Assembly (NCBI GenBank): GCA_948099385.1
Contig: CANUEZ040000165.1
Span: 7,906,001 to 7,970,000, forward strand
From: Fasciola hepatica
Taxonomy: Eukaryota; Platyhelminthes; Trematoda; Plagiorchiida; Fasciolidae
DNA length: 64,000 bases
Direction: 5' to 3'
Shown here piece by piece: positions 1 to 12,949 of this stretch. The notes beneath the pieces are model-generated. The model was not told the origin of the DNA and ran no database searches. It saw nothing but the letters and a program-made list of their open reading frames with translations. Both the position numbers and the translations under genes were made by a program. Numbering within the stretch: position 1 is the stretch's first letter; every line of letters begins with the position of its first letter.

Positions 1-414
1 CGCACAAATTGGAAAATTCGTCTTGGTGATAAACGTGCCACTTATAGCATCAACAGAAACGATACCACAAACTTAAAATGGAAAACCGTTCTGTCTCAGA
101 GTAGCAGCCAACAACGACAGTGTTAAGCAAATTCACATAAGTTGGTTCCCGGGCTTGAAAACACATTAACCTTTGAGATCCAGCACACACATTGTCATTT
201 ATAGAAAAGTACACATTTCAAATAAGTTGGGATCATGTGCTACAGAACCTCTGCTCTGTGGACATTCAAAAATATCAGAAGCACCCTGACTGTTTTGGTT
301 GGTTTTTGACTGATTGATCGAGACATGGCCATTGAAACGCGGTAAAACAGCGTCACGACGCCTGCAAATGAGAGCGGAGTCTTTTTCCACTACTTGCTTG
401 CGCGTGACTGCAGG

Positions 415-690
415 GGATGGGGTAGGCCCTATAGCCACAAAGTCCTACTGTACCATTAGGGATAACGGAAAAACAGACCCTGAAATTTGGAATGATGGAG
501 AACCACATAGGATCCCAATAGGCCCGGCGTGGTAACGAGCCGGACCACAGTGGATTACTGTCTACCACCAAAGTAATCGGTGATGACGGGGATTCGAACC
601 TCGAACCTCTGCGACGGTAAACAGATACTGTAAACAACCCAACCACCACCGGACGAAAAGTGAGGCAGGAGGACCACCCTGGTGAAAACA
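415..690 (-). mobile_element. SINE-1 copy A (tRNA-derived head, conserved body)
   Basis: On the minus strand there is a tRNA-like head with a perfect B box (GGTTCGAATCC near 586-596), then a body containing ATGTGGTTCTCC and TTTCAGGGTCTG, then GGACTTTGTGGCTATAGG. The same order of blocks recurs at 29605-29835, 49030-49262, 25555-25700, 59643-59725 and 63360-63470, which defines a family. An RNA polymerase III promoter is implied by the B box; no internal ORF is meaningful. Confidence 0.7.
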
Positions 691-699
691 CTTCGAAAT

Positions 700-2455
700 A
701 TCAATCAGATGTGTGACTCTTATCTGTCACTCCCTATACCCGTCTCAAAAGACGATGGGGTTTGGGGATACGAATACTGCGAGGTAACTTATACTACTGC
801 TTGTTAAATGACACCAAAACGGCATTCACGATGCAGGACCGGGTGATCGTTTCGTTCTTGAGTTTGTTGGTCACGGAATTGGGAGGACTGGGTCTGACGG
901 TGAAATTTCGGAAGCAACAAGGTTTTGGGTTTTCTGTGTGGAAGAAATCTTCCATGAATCCTTTTTCTTTTCCGTTACGCAACTAGCGACTGTTCCATTA
1001 ACTGGTTTTACTACGAGCTTTCAGTAGGCCTCGTTTTCTACGGTTTTCGGGTTCAATGTTTTTCAGGTTGAACTCCTCCCGCAACTGTCGTTCTCCAATC
1101 TTCTCTCCTAACAACAGTAAACAAACCACCTAACGCATTCTGAGAACTACGATACGATACAATGCCAGGGACATGCCTAATGTGTCTTCCGTAACCGTGG
1201 TGCGCCGCGATCCCCAATCCCTCCACTGGATTACAGTCATGTCCGGTCCAAAATTACCGTTTATCTGTCATCTATCTCACCATTAGGTCAACACCGAATT
1301 TTCCCTAATCAATAGCGCACGTGGTTACCCTCTTGTCTTTCGATACCGGTTGCGCAAATGAGTACTTCATTCAAATGATCCGAACCACCCCCAACTAATC
1401 CGGATTTAATTATTTCGTCAAACTGTCGTTGAATATGAGTTATCCGGAATAGACCAGGTCATACTTGAATACTTTTTCGAGCGACCACCGACTGTTTATT
1501 TGGCTGCTCAGATTTTACATAGTTTTTTTTCGTAAAGTAACCTTTGAAAACGCACGCGGCGCGCGCGGCTTAAAAATCTCACTTTGTGATGTCCGATTTA
1601 TTTTCCAAGACGGGATCTTTTGTGCCATTCAACCTAAACGGAATGCCGCGAGGCTGAACCCTCTCCAATAGCCAGTGATCTATCTTCCAGCTCAGCGGCA
1701 ACACAAGACGTAAGAAGCAGTCAAGACCGGTATACTGAATCCTTTCCCATTTTCTAGTGGTCTTCCAGATCATCGGTAATGCCAGAAGTAAGATACTGTC
1801 GAGGTTTGAATTCTGAAAAAAACCCATTTTCCCATTAACCCACAGTCCAGTAGACTATCTTTCAGCTCGTAGTGAAATTCAGTTATCAAAATAACCATAA
1901 GATCTTGGAACGTTTGAGCTTCAGCCTCGTACCAGCCTACTACTTCAAGGCTTCAAGACGTTTCTGCAAAAGATTGTTTACTTATACAAGAATCCGCTTT
2001 GCTCTATTCCAGACAGGCGTTCGGTGAGTGGTTTGCACCAAGACATGCGTGTGCTTCAGCGACTTAATCCAAGTTCACTCGAGTAGGACAGAAAAAATGG
2101 GGCCCTCAAAATCTGTGAATCAATTTTCACACCGTTCGATACGACTCAATGTGGACCCCGCATCGGAACTGAACGTGACCCCTCGACTAGCTTACAGGAC
2201 GGTAAACACAAAACCGATCGATAAGTATGTATTTATTTTTGATATGCAGTGATATAACTAATCTACAGTACACGTGTGTTTTGGGATATGGGAAATTGAA
2301 AAACAACTTCGGTTTGTTCACGTACTGTTACCAAGTTGATCAATGCGTCTTAAATTCCTGAGACCTACTCACTCAACGGTTGGAACTATCGGGAGATGTG
2401 AGATGAATGAAATAACAAATGGGAGAAGTGCCTCATGGGGCTCCATTCCAGTTTT
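700..2455. other. No recognisable content
   Basis: Short ORFs on both strands without motifs, splice context or repeat identity that I could support. Confidence 0.5.
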
Positions 2456-2462
2456 TTTATTT

Positions 2463-2769
2463 TCAGCTACCTATCAGATTTAATCTATGGCTCCATAGGG
2501 ATGCTTCTTGAGAAGCGTTTGCACTCAGTAAACCACTCCATAGAACAGATAAAATAGGCTGATGGTAGCTGATACTTTCAAATCTTAGGAATTCCGCTTC
2601 GCAGCCATGTGATTCCAACTTTAGTAGAATGGACTGAGCAGATTCATGTGAAGGTCCAACGTCGATGAAGCCGACCTTGTCATTGGAAGCTGCGGGCATG
2701 GACACTCCTTTTAAAGATCCAGAGCGTCGCTGCACTCCGTGAAACCATACTTTGTTCCAAGCTACACCT
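2463..2769 (-). CDS. Candidate terminal exon of an unrecognised gene
   Basis: On the minus strand a pyrimidine-containing acceptor (TATCTTTACAG) precedes an open stretch of about 102 codons ending in TGA, followed at once by AATAAA (minus-strand reading of 2456-2461). The encoded segment begins GVAWNKVWFHGVQRR and includes KVGFIDVGPSHESAQSILLKL; it looks like ordinary globular protein and does not resemble the retroelement proteins nearby. The exon starts one base short of a codon boundary. I do not recognise the family. The ORF runs past the acceptor to 2846, but the part upstream of the AG is less protein-like. Adjacent stop and poly(A) signal argue for a compact 3' end. No upstream exon could be assigned. 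Confidence 0.4.
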
Positions 2770-2849
2770 CTGTAAAGATACATCCTCGAATAAGACGAGT
2801 GAGGGAGTTCCCATAAGTCACCCGGTAATGGAAAGACCGTCAACACTGG

Positions 2850-5404
2850 AAATGGTCATTCTCATGAACGTTATCAATTTCGTCACTGTCATTTGGTACT
2901 GCTACCATATTTATTGCATGGCTACTGACTGTTCACACTGTCGACGGGAAATGAAGCATAATCAAATGGCCTGCATTTTCGAGACCCTTGAAATGCCCTG
3001 GGCTTTATTCACCCGCGTATACGGAAACTGGTAGTTTACAAAAGACGAACGGTGTCTTCTATGCGATCTTGAAGTGGAATACCAAAGATAAACCCTCAGT
3101 CAGTAGGAAAAAGAAGGCTCCTGTGGGTGACCAGATGTGAACTATGTTTTGTTGTACTAGTTCAGTACCCTTGAGACCAATACGGGTGAGACAAGTCGCA
3201 ACTGTACGCGTGGGGACACCAGCGAATTGTTTGCGGTAAGTGAAAAAATCAAAAGAGAAACAAAGCTGAAGTTGAGGGAACTTCGTGCACTATAAGTTCA
3301 GCAAAACGTACGTTACCAAAAAACGAATAACCGACACAATCAGGCGCCAGCGTAAATCTCATGGAAATTATGTCAGAAGCGGAGTCCTGGGATTGTTTAT
3401 ATTCTCCGAAAAATTCGTAATACTACGTCAGTCATCCACAGAGAAGCATGGGAAGCTTCTGGAGGATGTATGTGTGTGAGCATGATGGCGTCACACGAGT
3501 CTGTGTGTGTATGTGTGTGTGTGTATGTATGCTTGAGCGTAATGTGCGAAAATAAACGCGATGCATGATACTGACGATCAGAACCAATCATGTGCAGGAA
3601 TCGCACACAGCATGTTGGTCGAATGTGAACCAAATTCGTAGAAAGTGGCATCCACCGCGTATACCGTCGTCCAAGTATGCCAAACCGAATGCACCAAGAG
3701 CCAATTATCTTTGGGTATCCGTAGGTTCTAGAAGCCAAATCGGAACGTTCGTCAAAAAACTCGGTCGGCTGTGTAGGACAAATCAGAGAGAAGTTACAAA
3801 CAGAAATCCTCGTTGAATTTTCTTGACTCCGGCGAAGAGTACAAGAAGGTGAGTTGTCGTGGGAACGAACAGAGACGGGAATAGCAGCATAACAACCTCG
3901 ACCGGCGCGTGACATAGTCACGGTAATAACGAGTAACACATGTACTGAGTTGTGTCTTAAGTGTAAACAATAAAGTACTGAGCAGAACGTGCGAGGAAAA
4001 GTCACAAGTTTTGTCAAGCCACGATGGCGTGCTGGACAGACGATCTTTTGGCCTGGATGTTAGACTGAAGTTCAGTTCAAGGGCATATTTATAGGCATGC
4101 GCTACGGACTATTTTCGAGTCCTCAACAGCGGACTCAATCGGGAGCCAAATATGAGAAAAGAGGCGGCCAAGTTCTGTATCGCTAATGGAGGAGTGTGCG
4201 AGCAATCGGTGTAGCCTTTCTATCCTAGCGATTAGGAATTGTTGTAACAGTTATCTCTTAAGCACATCGTGCGGCTGTTCTTGAGAAGAGGAGATAACTG
4301 GGTTCCTGGCCATGACACCTCCACGAAAAGCCTCTAAGATTTATGTGAACCTTGGTTTAGACATTCCACTAACCTCGACTTATAGTTCTTAGGTTATAAA
4401 AACAAACCTCGAGGTGATTGTTAATGATGAAAACCAAAGGCTTGAGGGGTGCAATCAATTAAATGAAATCCGTGTTCTTCGGTGTTTTGGAATCCTCTGT
4501 ACATTTTACCATCCTGATAAGCTATCAAAAAGTTATACATTTTTCAACAGAGAAAGAGGAACACCAGGCAAACGAAAGACTCATCGGAATTTCATATGTG
4601 AATGAAGTTGGATTTATCTATAGAGAACACGAATGATTGTCGGAATCTGAAGGTGTCTTCTGTGCAATCACGTGCGGAACGACAGCAAAATGTTCCCATC
4701 CGATGGAGGAAAGAAGAGTTTCTTATTGATGACCCGATTTGAGGTGTATTAGAGTGGGGGCTGACCCATCATCCACAGACTGCCAGGTCCAGTAGCAGTT
4801 AGCCCGTCAGCGTTTGTCCAAAATCCAGGTCACGTTTTGAGCAAACGACAGGACAACGGATCGATAAGACTAGAAAGGCTCCAGTCAATTGATGGCTAGC
4901 TGCACCATCAATCAACCGCCCATAGGTAATGTTACTTAATTTCAGTTTGAACCAATTAGTTTGCGGTGTGGTGGTTAGCGACAACGGCTTTTGCATACAT
5001 ACTGCCCGTTTTCTGTTTAATACAACAAGATGATTCGAGGGCAGAAAAATCTCCTCAATAGAGTTAGTGGAACAGTTCGAAACTGTACCAATACGATCAA
5101 TGGACGTGAGGCAAATCACAACAGAAAACAAAAAAGGTGCTAGGAGCTCAAAAGTGCAAAAACATCGGGTAACCTGACTGAACCGACCCGAACGTGGTTT
5201 CCATAATTCTGTTTAAATGTCATATTTCAGTTACGTGCATCATTAACAACGGAAAGGTCATATTCAGTAGAAAGGTGAGTAAATTAGATTGTCTATGAAG
5301 TGTTCACCCATGCAGTGACAACGCACTCAACTTACCATCGAAAACGATGGGAACAATTGTTTCATTCGGCTTGTTATAAATCGTCTGTTACAATTTATTT
5401 CCAC
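2850..5404. other. No recognised gene
   Basis: Holds a 206-codon minus ORF (3397-4017) inflated by the TG-repeat. It may be part of an old retroelement, but no motif supports that. Confidence 0.45.
3499..3532. repeat. Imperfect (TG)n microsatellite
   Basis: TG dinucleotides interrupted by TATG. It lies inside a long minus-strand ORF (3397-4017), where it produces a His-Thr run that inflates that ORF. Confidence 0.8.
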
Positions 5405-5482
5405 TGAGACCCAAACGAGGAACTCGAACCCGGATTGGAAGACTGCGAGTCACACGTTACCACTAGGTTATCCGGGGTGATT
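5405..5482 (-). repeat. tRNA-like sequence (pseudo-tRNA or SINE head)
   Basis: The minus strand shows an A-box-like TAACCTAGTGGTAACG and a B box GGGTTCGAGTTCC at about tRNA spacing. A complete cloverleaf is not convincing, so a tRNA-derived SINE head is likelier than a working tRNA gene. Confidence 0.45.
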
Positions 5483-5924
5483 CTTAGTAGATCTCCTCTA
5501 TGTCATCTCTCGATTTCCTTTGGTATTGTCATCCATTGTTCCAGAATCTGGCGTAACAATCTTCATCCGCCCGTTCGTGTCAGCCGCGCACCGCGCGCTG
5601 CTCATTCTGCGTATCGCTCTATGATGTGTGAATACGCTGATGCAAGTAGACCCAATCTTGTGGACATAGGCGCTTCGCTGACTGTTTGTGACTGTACTGA
5701 GTATTCGTGCGTTGGTCGATAGGTAGTCTGATCAGAAGGAGAAGGCAAGCCTCCCAGCTGGCCCTCACGTTGCAAGCGGACGAAGCAGATGAAGTCAAAT
5801 GGTGGACACCGAAGGGATGGCAAACAAAAGAAACTTACAACGCGGTTAAATCGGTGCAAAAACGTCCATTATTAAACTAGCATTTGATTACAAAAACCAC
5901 GTCACATTTGGATGTTCCTGGTGA

Positions 5925-5985
5925 AATCATGTTTTACTGATAACCACACGCCTCAGGTTCGATTCCCTATCGGGTCTGGAAGGAT
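5925..5985 (+). repeat. tRNA-like B box remnant
   Basis: CAGGTTCGATTCCCTATCGG contains a B box (GGTTCGATTCC). No clear A box is visible upstream. Listed as a probable SINE or pseudo-tRNA remnant. Confidence 0.3.
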
Positions 5986-6316
5986 CTGACTCGACACTGA
6001 TGACAGTCAACAAGTAAGACGGCAAACCAAGTATTTCAATGAGTTAGAGATTGAAACACTACCTAATGAATCATTCCATAGACCATGAAACTACACTACT
6101 CAAAAGTGTCAAACATTACCGAACCCTTAGTCATGAAGGTTAAAATGACCCAGGTAACTTTGTTGGAATCTGAGCAGCCGTTTACTAGTAGCATTGACTA
6201 CGGAGACTAAGTCCGCAACCTGTGGTAGTCCATTTCCCATAAGTCATAGAATACCTATTGTGAGTTCTCAAGTTCAGCACCGACCAACTTTGGCGTCCCC
6301 TTGATATGCAGATCGC

Positions 6317-6820
<504 letters not shown>

Positions 6821-6904
6821 TACGCCTGATCTATCGGGGCTTGCCTTATATGTTTATTCATTCTAAGTGCGAGAGTCATGGTTTGTGATTTTTCCTGATA
6901 GCAT

Positions 6905-7480
6905 GTGATGGGGCCTCGTGATTTATTTGATATATCCATTACACTATACTCAAACAGTAAACATGAAATCTTGATTCACAGAGTATTCCAATTTACGAGG
7001 CTTGAAGATAGAAGATCGTTAATAAATAGAAGAAAGAGGGTGGTGGCAAGTATAGAACCTCTGGGAACATCTGAATTCACAGGGAACGGCTGAGATGGAA
7101 TCCTATCGACTCGGACGGAGATGGTTTGCCTGCTGAGGAAACATGACACCCATGATACGAAAGCCGGATAGAACTCGAACTAAGGCAGTTTCGACACTAG
7201 ACCTTTATGCCAAACTCGATCGAAGGCTTTTGAAATGTCTACTTGACAACGTTTTTATTTAGATCAAGAAATAAGCCCATCAACGTAAACGGAACACAGG
7301 ATGTAGGCGAACATATTTTTTTTCGGCGATTTCACTCTCAAGCCATTGCAGTCACATTCGTATGTTGACGAAAATGGTAGAAAGCTAACCGGGAGGGTTA
7401 AAAGTATCTCGATCAAATTTTGAAGAGAAAAGGGTGATGAGTAGATGGACGAGTCGTCTTTGGCCAAGTAACACGTGTAC
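6905..7480 (-). pseudogene. LINE reverse transcriptase fragment (Jockey/I-like), decayed
   Basis: The minus strand encodes the RT block VDISKAFDRVWHKGLVSKL (about 7170-7230), a middle part with SCFLSRQTISVRVDRIPSQP, and PRGSILATTLFLLFINDLLSS near 6990-7050, the degenerate form of the usual V-P-Q-G-S ... FINDL motifs. Upstream, DCNGLRVKSPKKNMFAYI corresponds to the Y-G-F-R-x-x-R-S-T region. At least one stop and one frameshift interrupt it, and the YADD catalytic box expected next is not legible. The endonuclease is missing. This is a 5'-truncated, inactive insertion. Confidence 0.65.
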
Positions 7481-8974
7481 GAATGACTGGGTTGCTTAAC
7501 AGATGATAATTAACATACGTCGTCACGACACTCACGTAAGGTGTAGTCGATTTTTGGCCAGAGTAAATGGAGTGCTTGAACTAACTTTCATTGCGCACAT
7601 AGTTCTGGCCTCAGACGACGGATGCTAGATGCTTCGGCAGTTGCTAATCTCCGAATTCGGATTGTCCTTGAGACATGTTATAGAATACGGCAGACCAACG
7701 TAAAGGCCAAAAGGATGTCCATGCCCGGTTTCAACTCAGTGTGCAGCAATCAAACTTGATATTGATCCGTTCCTCCCGTGTCTTAGCCATTGTGGATGGC
7801 TATGATGCATTTAGGTAGCTGTCTTTTCGTCCGACCCACGCAAGTAGAAACACAAGTGCACTTGAATTGGAGAGTAGGCACAAAGGAGATCAACAGAGGT
7901 AGGCTATCTTTAGTCTGACTGAAAGAGACACTTCTAAATCTACCGATTAACTTACTACGATTTTGTTGCCATATCAATGTGATGGTAATGACTGGAGGAT
8001 GAAACCACGGCGAATTCATGTTCGCCTACAACCAGTGTTCTGATTAACATTTTCATTGTTGTTGTCTTAAGTTTTCCTTCGAACTTTTTTCTTCTCACTC
8101 TTGGTTGTTTGACTTTCGAGCGAACTGCCTGTTGAGCGGGACGAGCAACCGTGGCAAGCAATGCATGGGCAACGGTTACTGGAAATGAACCGAAAGGTTG
8201 TTTGGGAGTCAAACACCATGTTTTAGGATCCCTAAACTGCAGTTTAAGAGCCCTGAAAGATAGTTTAAGAAACTTCCACTATCAGTTTGTGAAATGGAAG
8301 TCAAAAACGAAAAATAAATCATTCGTAACAGAAAAGGAGAATTACAAACAGGAAAAATATCTCACAGTGGCTTTTGGGATGTGAAATCGTGCCTATCGTA
8401 TGAAGCACAGACACACAGCTGCTGCGTTACTACGAATAACCTTACGGAAAAATTCATGTACTAAGAAAAGTTCACTTATTCTCATGGAATAACTCTCTCC
8501 TGATACACCCCTATATCTGTCCTTGTCTTCTTTTAATAGTGCTCCTACCGATTTCTTCGGGTAATTAAATTTCTTTGTTGGACTCCACCGTTCACGCGCA
8601 AACCTCAGATTATCCGACCAACCCCGTACTCAGATGCACCAGACACGAGTTTTGCTCTTGTTAGAGTTCATCAAAGGTGCATATTCTCCGCCTTACCCAG
8701 GGTTTAAATCCAGGCCTTTTCACTTCGAAGGCCTGTGTGTCACCACCACCCCGCTCCCGTCCCGGCTGATCCGAACCATTAAATTTGTTCAGATGTCACC
8801 CTCTATGACAGCAAGAAAGACCCGACAGCTTCCAAGGAAGACACGGTAACTGTCAACTGATGCAATGTGCGCATCTTTCATTACACAGTCTCGTTAGGCC
8901 CAAAGGTATTTTCCCATACTAATAATATCCCCAAATGCCTGTTCACACCAACCGCTGGGATTCAAACCTTCGCA

Positions 8975-9025
<51 letters not shown>

Positions 9026-9487
9026 TAAAATACCACATACTGTGGTCAGTATGTACAGCATGAAAAGGACGAGGCGCTTAAACTGCGGAAGAATATGGCA
9101 TAACGGTTTGAAGTACCCGGTTATTCAGGTGACTGTGATTGGCATATGATGGATACATATTAAGAGATTTTGTAACCAACTGTCCTGGCTACTGACTTAA
9201 TATACAGATCCGAGTATTGAAGTTATCATTGTGGCGCTGACGGTGGTGACGCTAGTGGCAGGAATGGAATAAAAACAGGTCGGAAGCGCACTACTCACGG
9301 ATAGTTAGGCGTTTGTGTTTGAGATGAATTGAGCACCATGAGAAGTTCTCTGTGACAACAAATGTAGGTTTGAAAACCATAAGATAATCATTACCTATAC
9401 AGGATTGTCTTCCCGTAACGGAGTGGCTTGCAGATAAATGAACTTTAAGTCCTAAAGCAGAGAATACAAGCTCGCTTCACTGCCGGG
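7481..9487. other. No recognised gene
   Basis: Only short ORFs and the GT microsatellite at 8978-9024. Confidence 0.5.
8978..9024. repeat. (GT)n microsatellite
   Basis: About 23 uninterrupted GT units. Confidence 0.95.
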
Positions 9488-9640
9488 CAGTGGTCAAACG
9501 GTTATCGTCGTGGACTTTGGATGATAACTATCTAAGTTCCATTCCCGTCGCCGCCACTCATTTCCTACTGAGCAGCCTCTAGCTGGCCACGGCCCCTTCC
9601 TGAACCGTTGTACATTTCTGTATAATAAATAAAAAAGGAA
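9488..9640 (+). repeat. tRNA-like head with A-rich tail
   Basis: AGTGGTCAAACGGTTATCG followed by AGTTCCATTCCCGTCGCC resembles degenerate A and B boxes. The segment ends in an A-rich AATAAATAAAAAAGG stretch, as a SINE would. Diverged and single copy here. Confidence 0.3.
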
Positions 9641-9712
9641 GTGAAAAGAATATCAGCTTAATTATTTTACGTGTAGTACATAACAAATTATCAAACAATA
9701 ACCATAACATAC

Positions 9713-9958
9713 CTCAAATAGTGTGGACAAACCGACCGGAGAATCAAAACAGTCATCAAAGGCTTCAAAACATCCTGGCAACGATAGACAGGAAACGCTG
9801 GAGACGGCAATGCAGGAACGAGTCAAGTGGTTCTCAAAGAAGGTCCTCATTTGTGGGGAGCATTTTGACCAATCAACGGTCAGAAGGGAAGTAATGGTCC
9901 GGGGGAAAACACGCACCAGCATGGCGAAGAACAAACGAAATAGCACGGTTATGAGCAA
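9713..9958 (-). CDS. Candidate internal exon, unrecognised gene
   Basis: This is an 82-codon open stretch on the minus strand. It is bounded by an acceptor-like GATCATGCAG and a consensus donor TTTGAG|GTATGT, and it is phase 0 at both ends. The product starts LLITVLFRLFFAMLVRVFPR, which could be a membrane-spanning or hydrophobic amphipathic helix, and continues through a Cys- and Asp-rich part (CFEAFDDCFDSP) to the donor. Many codons end in C, which fits a coding exon better than random sequence. The protein family is unknown to me and no partner exon was identified, so a chance ORF remains possible. Confidence 0.32.
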
Positions 9959-9964
9959 CTGCAT

Positions 9965-12949
9965 GATCATAAATGGATGGCCAAGTTCAGTCATTCACAC
10001 GGATAAGGAAGATGGAGAGAGAAATTTAATTACGTCCAAAGGTCTGGGCCTCGTCAATCAACCCAAGCCATTATGACGTAATAACAAAATGGGTCATGGA
10101 TACCAGTGGGTCATTCCGAAAACGGGGAGAAAGGTTACTTAAGCGATAAAATAGAACAGACAAGATCAACAATTAGGCCTATGACAACTGAGGTCATAGA
10201 AACACCTGCCATAGAAACAAGGCTAAAACAGCGTGACGCAGTGGGGTTGCACAGACAAATTATCAAGCTGGCGTGGAAGTGAGTGGGAGTTGGTCAGTAT
10301 GGAAACTAGGATCCTGGGCGCATGGGAAGCAAACGAACTATTTGGTAAGTACAAGATATAGAATTGTGACGGACAGCATGGGATATGGACCGAACCATAT
10401 AAACGGAGTTTCTTAATGTGGCGAGCTGAATTTCCTTGTCGAATTTCAATAAACCTTTACACTAATGTAACAGATTCTCATCATCTACTCTCGACCATCC
10501 ACCATTCAGCTGAAAAACTACCGAAAAAGGAAGCTATTAAATTCATTGTTCCCGAATCGCTTTACCTTAGATCCGTAAAGTCTTCGGTATCCGCAGATAT
10601 TGTGTATGAAATGAGGCCTCAAAAGCATTTTTCCGACCCTAATAAAGATTGGATTTGAATTTCAGATGGTCCATTTAAGATCAGGGTTGTACTTGGTTTT
10701 GTTCTGTGAGACTCCAGGAACCACGGGAACCGAATATGCATTGACAACCGAGGTTCAGTTCGAGTTCCGAGGATGAATGACCTCGAACAAAATATCTTTG
10801 AACTCGGTTACCGTCATGCCATGAAATAGATTTAGTAGAGTAAAAAAAGACTCTCTGTGTCAATACGATAATCGGTCTAGAAATCATAATTCAACCTGAT
10901 GGATATCATAAGAATCGATGTGTCAATGATGAATGCGAGCAATGCGATAACAAAAAGTGTCTCATCCAGTGTCACTTTGTTCTTTAATTCCTTTTGGGAA
11001 CTAAAGTAAAAAATACAATGAGACGGAACTTCCAAGTTCCGAGGTGTAAAGTGCTAGTGGACCTCATGTACTGGGTTCGAATCCCACCCTCAACAGCTGA
11101 CTTTGGTGTTAGTGGGTATGAAGTTAATGACGAACAAATCGTCATCGCTTTTCCAAAATCGAGGACAGGACTGGAGCCAGCGAAGCAGAGCAACTGAACA
11201 ATCAGCGGTTAATAGTTGTCTGCACCGACCAGAGCCGAACCAACCAATGCGAGTGCAATCAGACAAACCAGTCAGAAGAACCGTTTTCATTCAAGGGTTT
11301 GGTTATGATCATCACATACGTCATATAGATGTTCTGTTAGTACCATTAAAAGGTGATTCCAAAACAGAAATCTCCTCGGTAGAGCTAATGGACAAAGCTA
11401 AAACAACAAGCATCCTTAACCCAATAAAAGTCTAGCTGGCTATCCACAACTGAACTTAGCGTCGATGTATCCGGCACTTTGCACACTAGCAAAATGTGTC
11501 CTGTCTGTTCCACTAAACTCACGAGTAGCCGTGGGATTCCAAAATGTGCTGAAACTAAAAAAGATGAACAACCTGCTTCATTTTCCGTCATATAGCAGGA
11601 CTGACACTTTTCTGGCTACGTGTGTATCAAACTGAACCGATAGAATCGTAGCTGAACCGTCAGACCCCGGTTCCTTAAACAGTACTGGGACTATGATCAG
11701 TGTAAGATGATCTTCTTGGAGAATGGTCATACATACTACGAGGCACTGGGAAGTAGAAGAAGCTAAATAGTCCCATAGAATGAGGTTCTGTGCAGTATCG
11801 ACGCTCAACTCATCATGGAACACACATCAAAGCACTTTAAAGGCCACTCATTTGTTTTTTTAAAGAATCGTCAGAGCTGCCAATCCATCGAGCCTCGGTC
11901 GGGATTCAAACTCGGAATTGAGGGTTTTGATCGCCTCAGATTAATCTTTGGGCATCTCATGCCTCATGTCAGGCTTACATCATATAAAGCTCATCCGTCA
12001 CTATCCTCGTTACCAGCACGTCGACTAAGGTACCGTAAACAATCCATGGCGTATGTTTGCTTGAGTAATCCGAATCGCAAGGCAGCCTTCTACAGGACTC
12101 GCCTGATGCGCGTTGTTGATGATCCGTAACAAGTTAGGTAAATTTGTTGTGTACTTAGTTCTTAGTTCCATGAATTTTCAGTAGTGAGCTAAGCATCGAT
12201 ACAGCATAGTTTCGAATGCCAATAACTTGTCCTCCGCTCAAAGTCATCCTTGCTATTCACGGAGTTGTCAACGCAAAAAACATTTCAAACGAAATTTTCT
12301 ATTTATTTTGATTAGTGGAGAGGGGTGTCATCCTATATCATGTCATAAAGTAGTAAAAGTTTATAAAATCCAATCAAAAATAGAAGCAAGAGAGAAAATA
12401 GTCGGAAATATGCGAAGTAAGCTATAAGACTAAATTGCTATCAGTAAAGAGCCCCGAAAATCCTTTTCATCGTTTGTGTGCGTGTGAGATTTCTTTTGAT
12501 CAGTCAGGCATACTTAGAAGAAAATATAGGATTAGAAAAACAATATCAAGGACAGATTGCTTGGTCGGTCCAGAAAATGACCACGGGACGCAGAATCAGA
12601 CGTCTTATTTCTGCCAGTTAAATGTAATTTGAGGCTCCAAATCATTGAGACCCGTCCTATCGTACATAACCTATCAGACAGAGGTGTCCGAACCAGACAT
12701 CTTTGCCCTCACCCTCACTTTTGGAAATAACCCATCAAGAAACTGTTCACCTCAGTTCGTAATTCACTTCGTTACACCTAAACTGTCCCTCCCTCCCTTT
12801 CAGAACTACTAATCTAATATGGCCATTGATTTACCCCCCCCTGATTTAATCCACTGCTTTAGGCAAGATCCTGACAATGGGACAACTCAGTGCCAGTGGC
12901 TTCTCAACTCGGAGGTAACGAGGTTCGACTCCAGCTACTGTCCGTCACT
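9965..12949. other. No recognised gene apart from a tRNA-like B box
   Basis: Short overlapping ORFs on both strands; none shows motif or splice support. A second B-box-like GAGGTTCGACTCCAGC sits at 12918-12933 just upstream of the CR1 fragment. Confidence 0.5.
11030..11090 (+). repeat. Perfect RNA polymerase III B box in a tRNA-like context
   Basis: CTGGGTTCGAATCCCACC at 11071-11088 is a perfect B box with flanking T-stem complementarity. An A box is only weakly visible upstream (AAAGTGCTAGTGGA). Probably a SINE head remnant. Confidence 0.35.

Noticed and set aside
353..691. 112-codon minus ORF
   Set aside because: It lies wholly within SINE-1 copy A; the same holds for ORFs at 25452-25700, 29750-29995 and 48871-49116.
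3397..4017. 206-codon minus-strand ORF as a gene
   Set aside because: A His-Thr run comes from the TG microsatellite, composition is Cys/Arg-rich without motifs, and no start or splice context is seen.
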